Of a DNA stretch of 64,000 bases, positions 12,171-24,100 are shown piece after piece. Position 1 is the stretch's first letter. Each line of letters begins with the position of its first letter. Below the pieces are notes generated by a model, which did no database searches, had not been told where the DNA came from, and worked only from the letters and a program-made list of their open reading frames with translations. The position numbers were made by a program, and so were the translations under genes. The stretch is from assembly GCA_964019135.1 (NCBI GenBank), contig OZ025248.1, forward strand, positions 35,767,670 to 35,831,669. The letters run 5' to 3'. This DNA comes from Arenicola marina (Eukaryota; Annelida; Polychaeta; Arenicolidae).

Positions 12171-13026
12171 TTCTAGCACAGGAAGCCACACATGGCTTGA
12201 ATGCTTGGATAAATCTCGTACTGATGGTGTGACTTATTCACTAGTGCAAATTATACATGTTATAACCTAGAAATGTAACATGTAATAGAGTTCACAAATG
12301 TCTAAAATGGGCTGCAAATGGTGTACAGATAAAATGATTTACAAAAGTGAGGTGGTAGATATTAAAGATGCTGACTATAGTTCAATCTAAGAGTTCAGTC
12401 TGTTGCATAGGACCAGCCCTCTATCTGTGTACTGCTCCATTCCATTCATCTATGGACTCATCTTCTAACTACCTCTGTATGATGGAAATGATGGCATAAT
12501 TAGTGTCAACATAGCCCTATTTGATGTTGTAAATGGTTATGACTAACTGGTAAGCTGTCTGGTTCAAGCTGTCCATACTGCCACAGAGCTATATCAGCAT
12601 ATTGGATCTCAAAAATGGTGAAGTCAAGTAGTTGAGAGAGTATAAGTTTCATCAAAGTTGCATTAAAGTAATGTCGCCTCACACTGTTTAAAATCAAGAA
12701 TAGTAGATGATCCATAGCAAGCTATCTAAAAGGGCCATGTGTTGAACCATCTCTAGCACTCCAGAGGACATGTTTATGCAGAGTCAAATGTAATATGCCA
12801 CCGAGATAATCTTGCTGAAGCAGATGTTTGATCTTTTCATATTTTACTGGACATTTCACCACTTTCTGTCGGATCTATCTACTACCTTCTGCATGTGAAA
12901 GCCTGCTTCATACCCCTACAGGTATCTGCAGAGTGACAAAGATTGTGAAAAATACTACTGGGAACCTTTGACTAGGATTACCTGTTTGTAAGATAGATGT
13001 GTGCTATATTGCTTCTTACTCTTCAG
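12171..13026. other. No feature seen upstream of the unknown gene
   Basis: AT-rich sequence without repeats or ORFs that I can support. It ends in a pyrimidine-rich acceptor-like CTCTTCAG at 13019-13026, so it is probably an intron or the 5' flank of the next gene. Confidence 0.4.
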
Positions 13027-13044
13027 TTTTCATAAACTGCCAAC

Positions 13045-16000
13045 ATGAAGCCTGAAGAAATCCTGTCCTCTACAATGACAAGTGGCAGCGACACTGAAAA
13101 TGAAAATTTATCGGTGGCCTCCCCAATGTCTTACAGTGATCTGGGTAAGTAGGACTATCCTAAGATTGTCCTAAGAACATGGCTACTTATCTACTGATGA
13201 TGGCTGTCATATCAATATAGCAAAGATTTATCCACTTTATGAGTCTACATTATAAGGATCTGCCACATCATCTCTCCTTATGAAGGAAATTATCTTTAAA
13301 TGAAATAATTATTCGTTAGGGTTTCTTATTTTGTTAAATAATTCATGCTTTATATTATTTAGAGTGAATATATGTCCGCTATTGCATGTTCAACAGTTGT
13401 GTGATTAAATGGCTGCTGAAAGCCAACGTGACATGCATCTACACTAAATCTTACAGATAAGCTGTTGTTGATATCCTGATATCTGGTACTCTACAACTTC
13501 ATACCATAGATTTTAGGTGTAACAGTTTGCTTTCTGTTTAATTCCTGAAAGCAATGTAAGATCTGATTTTACAGCTGATGTAAGTGTTGTGTCAAAACAA
13601 CAAAAAACAGCAGCCAAAAAATGGAAAAAAGAGGAAGAGAAGAAAAAGAAGAAATTGGAAAAGAAAAAACGAAAGAGTAAGGAAATTATGTTTATTAATC
13701 TGAAATAGTGTCCATGTAATTCTAACAAATAGATCCTTCCCCTTGTACAATGTTTTGATTTATTCTGAGGCTTTTTAGTGTGTCATGAATAATGATTTCA
13801 TTTTGTATGTTCCATACTGGTACCGGTAGTAATGGCAATGGTCTCACAAGGTGTTTCTCATAAGCCACATTAAGTAACCTCTGTGTTGATGCGCGCATGG
13901 GGAATAGGTGTTTCATTACAAAATTAATATATGCGTGCTAGTGGTGATATGATAATGTGTTCAAATTTCAGATAAAATATCTAAAGAGGATTTTTACAGC
14001 AAAAGTCTTGAACTAAGAATCTGGCTATTGGAGGAGGTAAGCATTACTTAGTTACTGATGTCAAACTTAACCATCCAGGATACATTTATCCTTATTCCTT
14101 GTAACTAAATTTTGCGGTACGTAAGAGTAGAGAGCGTTTGAAACCAAACAGCAAGCAAATAAAATCTCGGGTTTAATATATGGATAATTATGTTGCCTCT
14201 ATTTGTAGAAAAATGTCAAGGTGGAGCATTTAAGCCCAGGCCATCAAAAACATTTCTTCAAGAAGTTTGTGAAAAAGTGGAACAACAGAAAACTGCCTCA
14301 GGTAATATAAAACAACATGCAGGGAGCAATATTTAGTTTATTTACAGCTCTATTACCTAGGTCTACTTTTTAGCCTTGCACTATTGTACCGGTAAATGAA
14401 ATTCGTCTGTTGATTAAGTTATGCACAATTTATGACTTTGAGACTAGGACTTGTCATTAGGAATGTCATTCCTGTTCGGTGCCGCCTCGATAGCTCAGTG
14501 GGTTAGAGCGCTCGCCCTGAGTGTTCTGGCCATCTGAGAGCCTAACGGCACAGTGGATCGGTGGTTCGCGCCCCGCTGTGGCCATGTCTGTGTAGTCGCA
14601 GGATAAAGATGTTTAAAACCTCCTGAATATACAACTCATAATTCCTGTTCAACCAATACTCCTTCGGCGCATTGTATCGTCGATTGCACCCTTTATGGTT
14701 TACAGAAGTACTACCGGGGGCTGGATATGTGGGCGGAGGCCGGCACCCCGACAGGGCAGCTCAACTGGACCCTACCAGGTCACGTGGAGGTCACCCCCGG
14801 CTCCATCCCGGAAGAGGCGCTGATGACTCAGTATGCGAGGCAGGTGGACGACGTGCAGTTTGGCACGTTCGGTCGCAAGCGGGGAGCCAAGACACGCGCC
14901 ACGCTTCAAGCCATGGAATCCCGGTACAACAGGTTGGTCGTTGTGTTATGTTTACAACGAGTTATCTGTGACGTCATAGTGGATGCGCACCCCAGATAAT
15001 TAATTAATCACGGGATAGAAATAATATCGGAATATTTTTTCTCTGAGAATCTTCAGCAGCAAATGGCGTTAGGCTGATCACGGTATCCCGCTTCGTGCAA
15101 ACCTTGTATTATTAGATACTTACTTGCCGCGGTTGCTTTAACAACATATGATAATACTTTTGCCATTAAATTTGCATGGCAGAATAACTGTTGTTCCTTG
15201 GCCCACCTCCCGCCACCGCCCATAACCTGCTTGCCCAGCGAACACGTGTACGCGGAGCCGGTGAGCCCCCGGCGACCAGCGGCCGACCTCAGGGTGGCAG
15301 ACCTCAGGGGGGACAAGGCAGAGAGGGACATCGCAGACCTGGAGGAGCTGGTACCACCGCCTGAGGTAACAACCAAGTCGCTACACGCACTCGGGGACCC
15401 ACTGATTGGGAGTTTCCATGGTATGGTATGGGGATAAAGACCAACTCACTACACACAAGTTGGGGGTCTGTCCCATGGTATAGAAATAGCGCACTGGATG
15501 ACAGACCAACCGGTTGCAGGTTGCAACCCTCTGTTTCATCTGTTTAACCCATTATTCCAAGAGTGGCTTAGCCTCGGTGTGCCCCACGTGGGCACCGATA
15601 TGGCCTAAGCACTAATCCACCATTATCATCATTGCTACGTGTATGTGAGTAATGTGACGAGTGTAAGTGTGCGATAGAGTAACGTCATCTCTATGGCGAT
15701 ATTTTTTGCATTGTGTTCGCCCCACAAGTAACTACATCAGTGACGTTGGCATCATTCTAACAGTTCTACATTTACCAGACGATAATAGAACAGGAGTTAC
15801 GTAACTTAACGCCAGTGTAAGAGCTATTACGTTGACGGCAGTATAAGTGTTACAGTTACTTGGCGCCAGTGTAATTGAGCAAGTTATCTGACGGCAGTAT
15901 AGGTGCTACAGTTACTTGACACCAGTGTAAGTGCCACAGTTTCTTGACACCAGTGTAACAGTGATCTTACGTCAGTATAGGTGCTAAAGTTACTTGACTT

Positions 16001-18562
16001 GTCATTATATCTGAGCTACTTACGTGACTTCCGTATTATAGTGCTACACTAACGTTGCTTTGTTGTCACAAAATAAAAGTTTTATATTATTTTCTTACTG
16101 TAGGATTCCATTCTTATGGCAAACTCACCGGCCGTAGGCGACAGCGAACGGCTCAAACAGAGTGACTCACAATCCGACGGTGTCTTCTCACCGGCACAAG
16201 TCGCGTTTAAGGTCAGTAAGTGCAATCCGCAACGATGTCTCAATCGCATAAACCGTTGCAAATACATTTAGATATAAAACAAAGACACAATAAAGGCAAC
16301 TCTATATATTAGCAGCATTACCATCTTGTAAATTAATTAACTATTGGCTTGAATACCTTCATTATCGTTTGTAATTGTACACAACAACCGTGTAGCTCTG
16401 TCAAAGTATAACTTCCCATTCCGTATTTCCGTCTAGTTGTGAAGAAAATGTTAAGACATTTCCAGTTTTCTACGTTATTATGCTCCTTTTTATATAGTGT
16501 GGCTAACATTTTGTATAATCTCAAAGAAATTAATCTGAGGTGTTTCGAACTTTAACTGTCGATTAAATTTGGCTTATAAAATGCAGACAAATACTGTAAA
16601 AAGAGAGTAATTATTAAAAGTATTTTGGAGTTACAATTGACGGGTGCATGGATTTGTGGAAAAAGGTTTTGGATTAAATTTGTTGACAGATAAATCTGAT
16701 TTGTTTTCCGAGACATGATAATTAATTAATTTATCAATATTACACCAAGACAAAAAAAAGTGGTTAAAGCGTCCTGAATATACAACCAACTAACCAAGAC
16801 AATATAATCTCCTTTACACTGATAATCTTCACACAATATAGATAATTTACTTGATGTCATATGATGTCGCCAAATCGATATCGCAGTCATTTAAATCCTA
16901 CTCCCCTTTAACTGTGATATTTATGTTCAGGTTCACCAGACGGCGCCCCACATAACGCCGGGCGGCAACCTCTACCAGCCGTTGACTGCCCTGAACCTGG
17001 CTGTCTCCTCGAGCGATCCCATGGTTCATATGGTCTACCTCGACGCCGACACGCCGCTCTCCGCCAAGCCCAAGGAGAAACCCAGGACCAGAAAGAGGTC
17101 AAAGAGCGTGCGCAAGGCGGACAAGGAGAAAGCGGAGGGCGACCCAGTCTATTGCAACTTGCCACCGGCCAAGAGGCGTTCCCCCGAAGGAGGTGCTATT
17201 GGAAGGTTGGTCAGCTTCACTGCGTGGGATCCCCGTGGAGTTACACACAGGTTACTGCCCGGGGGGTATCTAGATACAACAATTATATAAGGAGGTGCCG
17301 CTCTGAGCCCCAGAATCTTACCCATCCAAGTACCAAGAAATGTGTCTAATTTGGGTCCATCCACGTACCAGCTGTAAAATTGTATACTTTATATACAAGC
17401 CACTGGCTTGGCGCTTGCCTTATTTGACGTGGCGTGAGTTAAACCAACAAACTGTTTAATTTATTGTTGAGAAAAAACAAGCAAATCGGCCCCTTTCCAG
17501 CTTGAAAATTGCCCATTAGCGTACCATCTGCCCCCCATAGTAGACCCATGCGGGTACCAACAGTGCACAATTCAGGACCCATTGGCGTACCAAAATGCAT
17601 CAAAAAGACACCCTTTCCAGCGGCACGTCCCCAGCAGTCCGTGGCCCTGAGATACCTCTCCGGGGGCGGATCTAGGGGCACGTTTTAATTAAGGAATAGA
17701 TCAAATACAGTCTCGCAAAAAGTACGTGTGAAACATAAGTGCTTAAATTATTTACATTATGATTTGCTTATGGTTTATTTTTTGTTCATGATTGATTGAA
17801 TAGATTATCGATTATTCCGGTGATACCTTAACGTGCTAATGCATTATTGCCATGAATGTGTCTTGTTATTTCCTTTGGTCTTCAGATCAGAATACGTCGC
17901 CTTTCAACCGCGAAATAATAAACTCCTGAAGCGTGACTCGTACGCACAGAAACTCATGAAGTTAGTTATCTCATGCTGTGGAAGAAATACATCGTCGATG
18001 TGACGTCATTTTACTATTAACATGCGCGCTCGCTATATCATAATTCGTATCAGAAAGTGCCATGTTGCAATAGTTTACGCTGCGCGTTTTATTAAGAATC
18101 CCAGTTACTTCACCAAAGACGCGATAATCGTAAATAGTTTCATCGCTCTTCACCTTTGCTTGTTTTGCTCAACTTTTGGCAGCAATTAGGTCATGGGTTT
18201 GAACCCTGGCACCTGCATCTGGGAACATGTCTTATCCTACTCAATTTAATTGTCTCGGTGTTTTTGTTTTTTGCCTAGTTAGTCTTGTTAGTCTAGTTAG
18301 GGGCTCTGTAACACTTAAAACAAACCCATTTCCTTTCCGCAGCGTGAGCCCCGGCGTGTTGCAGACAATGACCCGAGGTAAGACTGCGGTGGATGGCGAG
18401 AGGGGGGTCACCCCTGTACGGCTGTCTGGCTACCGGCAGCGACTGACCACCCCTGCAGCCAAGCCCACCACCAAGCCCACCGCCAAGACGACCACCAAGC
18501 CGGCCGGGCAGTCCAGTCCCCAACTGACGCCGGGAAAGACTCACAAACCTACTCCCCTCTAA
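13045..18562 (+). CDS. Unrecognised basic, probably nuclear protein (10 exons, 463 aa)
   Basis: Exons: 13045-13144, 13575-13676, 13972-14036, 14209-14301, 14706-14932, 15239-15365, 16104-16211, 16931-17205, 17886-17960 and 18343-18562. All junctions are GT-AG and the phases agree throughout to TAA at 18560. The first ATG follows an acceptor-like CAG, so a 5' UTR exon probably exists upstream. The protein opens acidic/serine-rich, then has a lysine run (residues ~49-66) and a helical-looking stretch with KSLELRIWLLEE. HQKHFFKKFVKKWNNRKLPQ and KYYRGLDMWAEAG follow (~100-130). A middle part contains EHVYAEPVSPRRPA. A second basic patch, KPRTRKRSKSVRKADKEK, looks like a nuclear-localisation signal. 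The C-terminus is Thr/Pro/Lys-rich. I could not assign a family. Regular splicing and GC-rich codons argue that it is real. A nuclear role is inference from composition only. Confidence 0.8.
14480..14665 (+). mobile_element. tRNA-derived SINE
   Basis: The A-box-like TAGCTCAGTGGGTTAGAGCG at 14491 and B-box-like GGTTCGCGCC at 14563 are about 70 bases apart, too far for a normal tRNA with this short variable region, and the cloverleaf does not close. A tail containing CCTGAATATACAAC follows and recurs without the head at about 16771. It lies in intron 4 of the unrecognised gene. This is a SINE rather than a functional tRNA. Confidence 0.6.
15455..15640 (+). mobile_element. Possible second tRNA-like SINE
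   Basis: A B-box-like GCAGGTTGCAACCC is followed by a body with a GTGCCCCACGTGGGCAC palindrome and a tail of ATTATCATCATT. It lies in intron 6 of the unrecognised gene. The A box is poor, so the call is tentative. Confidence 0.35.
15770..16060. repeat. Degenerate ~30-bp repeats in intron 6
   Basis: Recurrent words of the form GTTACTTGACACCAGTGTAA and CAGTATAGGTGCTA at irregular spacing of about 28-32 bases. They are diverged and probably old. Confidence 0.5.
16750..16800 (+). mobile_element. SINE tail fragment
   Basis: CCTGAATATACAAC with flanking similarity to the tail of the SINE at 14480-14665, without the tRNA-like head. Confidence 0.35.
17300..17690. repeat. Decayed repeat with recurring GTACCA phrase
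   Basis: A phrase like CCCATTNGCGTACCA recurs at about 17320, 17357, 17512, 17546 and 17579, and the segment ends near GGATCTAGGGGC. It lies in intron 8 of the unrecognised gene. The type of element is unknown. Confidence 0.3.
18165..18245 (+). mobile_element. tRNA-like SINE fragment
   Basis: A B-box-like stretch GGTCATGGGTTTGAACCC is followed by CTGGCACCTGCATCTGGG. No A box is intact. It sits in the last intron of the unrecognised gene. Confidence 0.35.
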
Positions 18563-18838
18563 GTTCAGGAACCGTCATGATGTACCTCACTGTACTACGG
18601 GTCTGGTCTACGTGTGTATGGCCTGAATATATTCAGAGATATTTAGGAGAATTCAACATAGCTCCATTAAGAATGTATGATTATTGAGGATTACTGAACA
18701 AGGATCTGACAAAAAGCTTATTATTATTTAAAAAAGTGTTTACGATTCCATTTTAGCCCAGCAAAGTGAACACTTAACTCCACGGAGAAAACAGGCTTTT
18801 GGAATGATTCAAAGATTTTTCTTCGCAGGTTCGTAACT

Positions 18839-18844
18839 AATAAA
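18839..18844 (+). terminator. Candidate poly(A) signal of the unrecognised gene
   Basis: AATAAA 277 bases after the stop codon at 18562, the first exact hexamer downstream. Others occur at about 19585 and 20112. Confidence 0.4.
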
Positions 18845-20844
18845 ATGTTGCCAAATAATATAATTGGTACCAATTGAATTGTTTAAATGTCAACTATTGT
18901 CAAACCATGACGTGATCGTCTGAATCGAGACGGCCAGATGTTAAGGGTCGCCATCTGTTATTTTTAGAAGGCGACTGTTACCAATGTACTACACACCGGG
19001 CAATAACACGAGTGCCTAACCGTTACTAAGGTGCTGGCTGTGGCTTCGTCAGTCATCGCCTCACGCTGATTAATGTGTTTTAGTGATATACTTATACATG
19101 TGCGCTAGAATATTAGTCTCTGAGATTGTATTACATGTACGTGGCGCACGGACTCTTGTGAGCGTCTTCTATGTTTGTATAAAGTGTACAAAGTTTCCCA
19201 GTGGACCGTTGTTGGCATAATGTGAACCTATTCAATTATCTGGTTCTATAACGGTTATAGAAATCGTTACCTCGCTTGTCTATAGCTATTTTCATGTACA
19301 TGTGCTTGAGCGAACGTCAAGCGACTTGGTATGTTTACCATGGGGGACGAGGTTTTTTATACGCACATATTAACCTTCTCAAAGCTTGGGACACGCTAGA
19401 ACCGGTATTTCGCCTCTATTTGCTCCTTGGGATGTGACTTGGTTCAAGCATTTTTTGCAAATAGGAAGGTGTTTATGCGTACAAAAGTGACTTTTTGTTA
19501 TTCATACTATATATTATATAAAGTATAAAGGACTTCGGGTGAACTTTTTTGGGTTTGGTGAATCAGGTTCTAATAGCGATCTCAAATAAATAAAAGTGAT
19601 TACGCATTTGCACGGGACAGTCTTTTAATTACATGTTTACAATTGTAAACACATCTGGAAGATACAGAATCTCAAATGTTTTTAATCTGTTTTTTTTTTA
19701 TGAAAGTAAGTTGCTCAATAATGAACCTTAAATCTGTTGTTTTGATATCTCGAATAGTGCGGTATAGATATATATATAGTCTTTTATATTTGTCCGGCAA
19801 CGATTAATGTTCAGGAATTATTTGCAGGTGTAGCATTCCTGAATGAGACCAAATTTGGTTTGGAAGAAATTTTGTAGGTTAACCTTCCATATTTTCTACG
19901 AAGCTGTTTTTTTTACTAATATTTTGCGTCAATTAAAACTTGCCTAAGATTATAATGGACAACGGTGAATGTGAAGATAAGTGACCGATGGCGAAGTGCG
20001 GCTGACTGTATGCTAGAACACTCGACATTACAATGCTCATCTTGTAGAATGCGAAACGACTTGTGAGAGTGTGGAATACATGGCAGCCATGTGCTTTCTT
20101 ATGTGTATCAACATAAATAAATGATTATACATGTATCAGTGTAAAAACAGAAATGTCTTTCATTAATTAAACTGATGCTCTGACAATTGATGTTTTTCTT
20201 TGATTCCTTGCTTCCCCCAGTGCAATAGAGACAATAAATTGTGTTTTCATGGGAGGCATATCAATATTTCTGGAGACCGCTCATATAATTCTCTTGTTTA
20301 TCCTCTTTCATTCCTTACTCCTATTCTAACCCAAATAGTAAGCGGGGGGAGGGGGTGGTAATATTGTTACTGACGAAGCTTCCTAGTTTTTAAGCGGGAA
20401 AACACTAACATCAATGAGAAACACAAACCCAGGTGCTTTCAGAAATTTGTATGAAATGTTAACAGAAATATAGACCGCACCTCAGTTTACCATTTTGACG
20501 AATGCGTTTTAGTTATTTAATAGACTGTCTTACCAGGTGATTGAAACACGTTATTTGTTTATCTTCAATAAGCCGAGTTAACTTCTCACTAAATGAATAT
20601 GATGGTTCAACACGAACGATGACAACTGAACGCACAGTGATTAAGAGCAATTAAAGCAACAAATAATTGTTGTAGCAGTACCCATTAGCTTGGCGGGTTG
20701 GATCTCCGTCGTGTCTGAGAAATAGCAAATATTTTTGGTCATCGTGTATTTAATTATATATAAAGTGGCCCGAGGCTTATTCTGTGTTTGTGGTAAAAAA
20801 AATCTATAAATAATACCAAGCCAATCATTCTGGTGATTTCGCAC

Positions 20845-20850
20845 TTTATT
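20845..20850 (-). terminator. Candidate poly(A) signal of WDR3
   Basis: AATAAA on the minus strand (TTTATT on plus), about 287 bases past the WDR3 stop. It would give a short 3' UTR containing the 44-bp CRE/E-box repeats. Confidence 0.45.
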
Positions 20851-20889
20851 AATATACAATTCTAACATTCCCGACGAAGATATTTAGGA

Positions 20890-21048
20890 AACGTGTACCC
20901 TGTGTGACGTCACTGGCCGCGTCACATTTGAACCACGTGCACCCTGGGTGACGTCACTGGCCGCGTCGCATTTGAACCACGTGTACCCTGCATGACGTCA
21001 CTGGCCGCGTGGCATTAGAACCACGTGTACCCTCGGTGACGCCACTGG
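20890..21048. repeat. 44-bp repeat carrying TGACGTCA and CACGTG boxes
   Basis: About 3.6 copies with period 44. Perfect palindromic TGACGTCA boxes lie at 20905, 20949 and 20993, and the fourth copy has TGACGCCA. CACGTG occurs in the spacer of each repeat. It lies 90-250 bases past the WDR3 stop, probably inside its 3' UTR. Confidence 0.85.
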
Positions 21049-21136
21049 CATAGACGGCCGCACATTGTAATAGAGACATCAGCGCCCTCATCCGGGTTGT
21101 CCCCACATCGCCCAGCCCCAGACAGAAGTAAGCAGT

Positions 21137-24100
21137 CTACGTCTTGATGGCTAGTATAGCCTTTCGCTTCTTCTTCTTTTGCTTGAACTGGCCAGTGGCG
21201 TCGGCAAACATGGTCACCTGGTCTCGCTGCTCCAGCTGCTGCTTGAGGTGGCGCAGGGCCGCCAGGTTGAAACCCACGGTGTCCTGGTCAGCAAACAACG
21301 ACATGTTGGTGTTTTAGGCCACTTTTGTGCACATACAGGATACACTGAACAATGCAGCTTGGTCAGAGAAAAAACACAGAGGGTGGAGGAGGGGGGAGGC
21401 CCAGCACCAAATAGAACCTTGAGATGAGTTGTATTAAATAACTAGTGCTTCACTACATATCCACACGGCTTAACATGGAGGCCATGTCAACATATCATCG
21501 CTTTCGTAATGTAAGGCATTTATCGAATTGTATGCTATATTACATAATACATAAAGTACAACACACTTACCATCACCACGTTTGTCGTTTAGTCCATTGC
21601 AACGGAACAACTTTAAAGCAATTTATTTTCGGCCAGCACAACGTAAAAAAATGCCTGCACGCTGTCCATGTCCGTATCATAGACATGTCTAGATGGACAT
21701 GTCTATGATATGGACAAGTCTATGATATGGACATGTCTATGATATGGACATGTCTATGATATAAGACATGTCTATGATATGGACATGTCTATGATATGGA
21801 CATGTCTATGATATGGACATGTCTATGATATGGACATTATGATATAAGACATGTCTATGATATAAGACATGTCTATGATATAAGACATGTCTATGATATA
21901 AGACATGTCTATGATCTAAGACATGTCTATGATATAAAACATGTCTATGATATGGACATGTCTATGATATGGACATGTCTATGATATGGACATGTCTGTC
22001 TATGATGGCTATGATGTAGACATCAGCTTACCCTGAGCTGGCTGACTTTAGACGACGTATCTGCCCTCAGGCTGTCTAACACTGGTAGCAGGTCGCGGGA
22101 CACCGTTATCTGTCCCTGGTGCACCCTGCAAGAGAGAATCGATGGGTGAGTCAGGCCACTCTGGGGCACACATTGGATAAACCGGGCCATGGAACCACAA
22201 GGACAATAAAAAGCTAAATGGTGAAGAAATCATGTCACTTCTGAGCAGTTAAGGTAGGTCGTCATGCTCTACATATTTCCAGTAGATAAACCCGGGGGTT
22301 GTAGAGACGTGGGCAGGGGAGGGGATGGGCGGCGGAACGTATTTCCGGTATTAGGGTCCGAGCACGTGCTCAGGTTTCTATAATAGTTGGTGTGGCGGGT
22401 GTGCGCCATCTTGGATTTAGCGCGGTCCGTTTTGGCGACAACCTAAACTGAAGAGACATGCAAACTAGAATTTGTGACTGTATATAGACATGATATCGAC
22501 CAGTATACAGTATATAATAGTGGTATATAGACATGATATCGACCAGTATACAGTATATAATAGTGGTATATAGACATGATATCGACCAGTATACAGTATA
22601 TAATAGTGGTATATAGACATGATATCGACCAGTATACAGTATATAATAGTGGTATATAGACATGATATCGACCAGTATACAGTATATAATAGTGGTATAT
22701 AGACATGATATCGACCAGTATATAGTATATAATAGTGGTATATAGACATGATATCGACCAGTATATAGTATAAGTGGTATATAGACATGATATCGACCAG
22801 TATATAGTATATAATAGTGGTATATAGACATGATATCGACCAGTATATAGTATAAGTGGTATATAGACATGCTATCGACCAGTATATAGTATAAGTGGTA
22901 TATATACATGATATCGCCCAGTATATAGTATAAGTGGTATATAGACATGCTATCGACCAGTATATAGTATAAGTGGTATATAGACATGATAGCGACCAGT
23001 ATACAGTATATAATAGTGGTATATAGACATGATATCGACCAGTATACAGTATAAGTGGTATATAGACATGCTATCGACCAGTATATAGTATAAGTGGTAT
23101 ATAGACATGATATCGACCAATATACAGTATAAGTGGTATATAGACATGCTATCGACCAGCATATAGTATAAGTGGTATATAGACATGATATCGACCAGTA
23201 TACAGTATAAGTGGTATATAGACATGCTATCGACCAGTATATAGTATAAGTGGTATATAGACATGATATCGACCAGTATACAGTATATAATAGTGGTATA
23301 TAGACATGATATCGACCAGTATATAGTATAAGTGGTATATAGACATGCTATCGACCAGTATATAGTATAAGTGGTATATAGACATGATATCGACCAGTAT
23401 ACAGTATAAGTGGTATATAGACATGCTATCGACCAGTATATAGTATAAGTGGTATATAGACATGATATCGACCAGTATACAGTATAAGTGGTATATAGAC
23501 ATGCTATCGACCAGTATATAGTATAAGTGGTATATAGACATGATATCGACCAGTATACAGTATAAGTGGTATATAGACATGCTATCGACCAGTATATAGT
23601 ATAAGTGGTATATAGACATGATATCGACCAGTATATAGTATATAATAGTGGTATATAGACATGATATCGACCAGTATATAGTATAAGTGGTATATAGACA
23701 TGCTATCGACCAGTATATAGTATAAGTGGTATATAGACATGATATCGACCAGTATACAGTATAAGTGGTAGACATGCTATCGACCAGTATATAGTATAAG
23801 TGGTATATAGACATGATATCGACCAGTATACAGTATAAGTGGTATATAGACATGCTATCGACCAGTATATAGTATAAGTGGTATATAGACATGATATCGA
23901 CCAGTATACAGTATAAGTGGTATATAGACATGCTATCGACCAGTATATAGTATAAGTGGTATATAGACATGATATCGACCAGTATACAGTATATAATAGT
24001 GGTATATAGACATGATATCGACCAGTATATAGTATAAGTGGTATATAGACATGCTATCGACCAGTATATAGTATAAGTGGTATATAGACATGATATCGAC

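Larger units (their letters stand above)
18563..20880. other. Convergent intergenic region
   Basis: The space between two genes facing tail-to-tail. It holds the probable 3' UTR of the unrecognised gene (AATAAA at 18839) and the likely poly(A) signal of WDR3 on the other strand (20845-20850). I see no further genes or strong repeats. Confidence 0.5.

Noticed and set aside
14480-14600. Functional tRNA gene
   Set aside because: A and B boxes are present but spacing is too long, stems do not close and a SINE tail follows.
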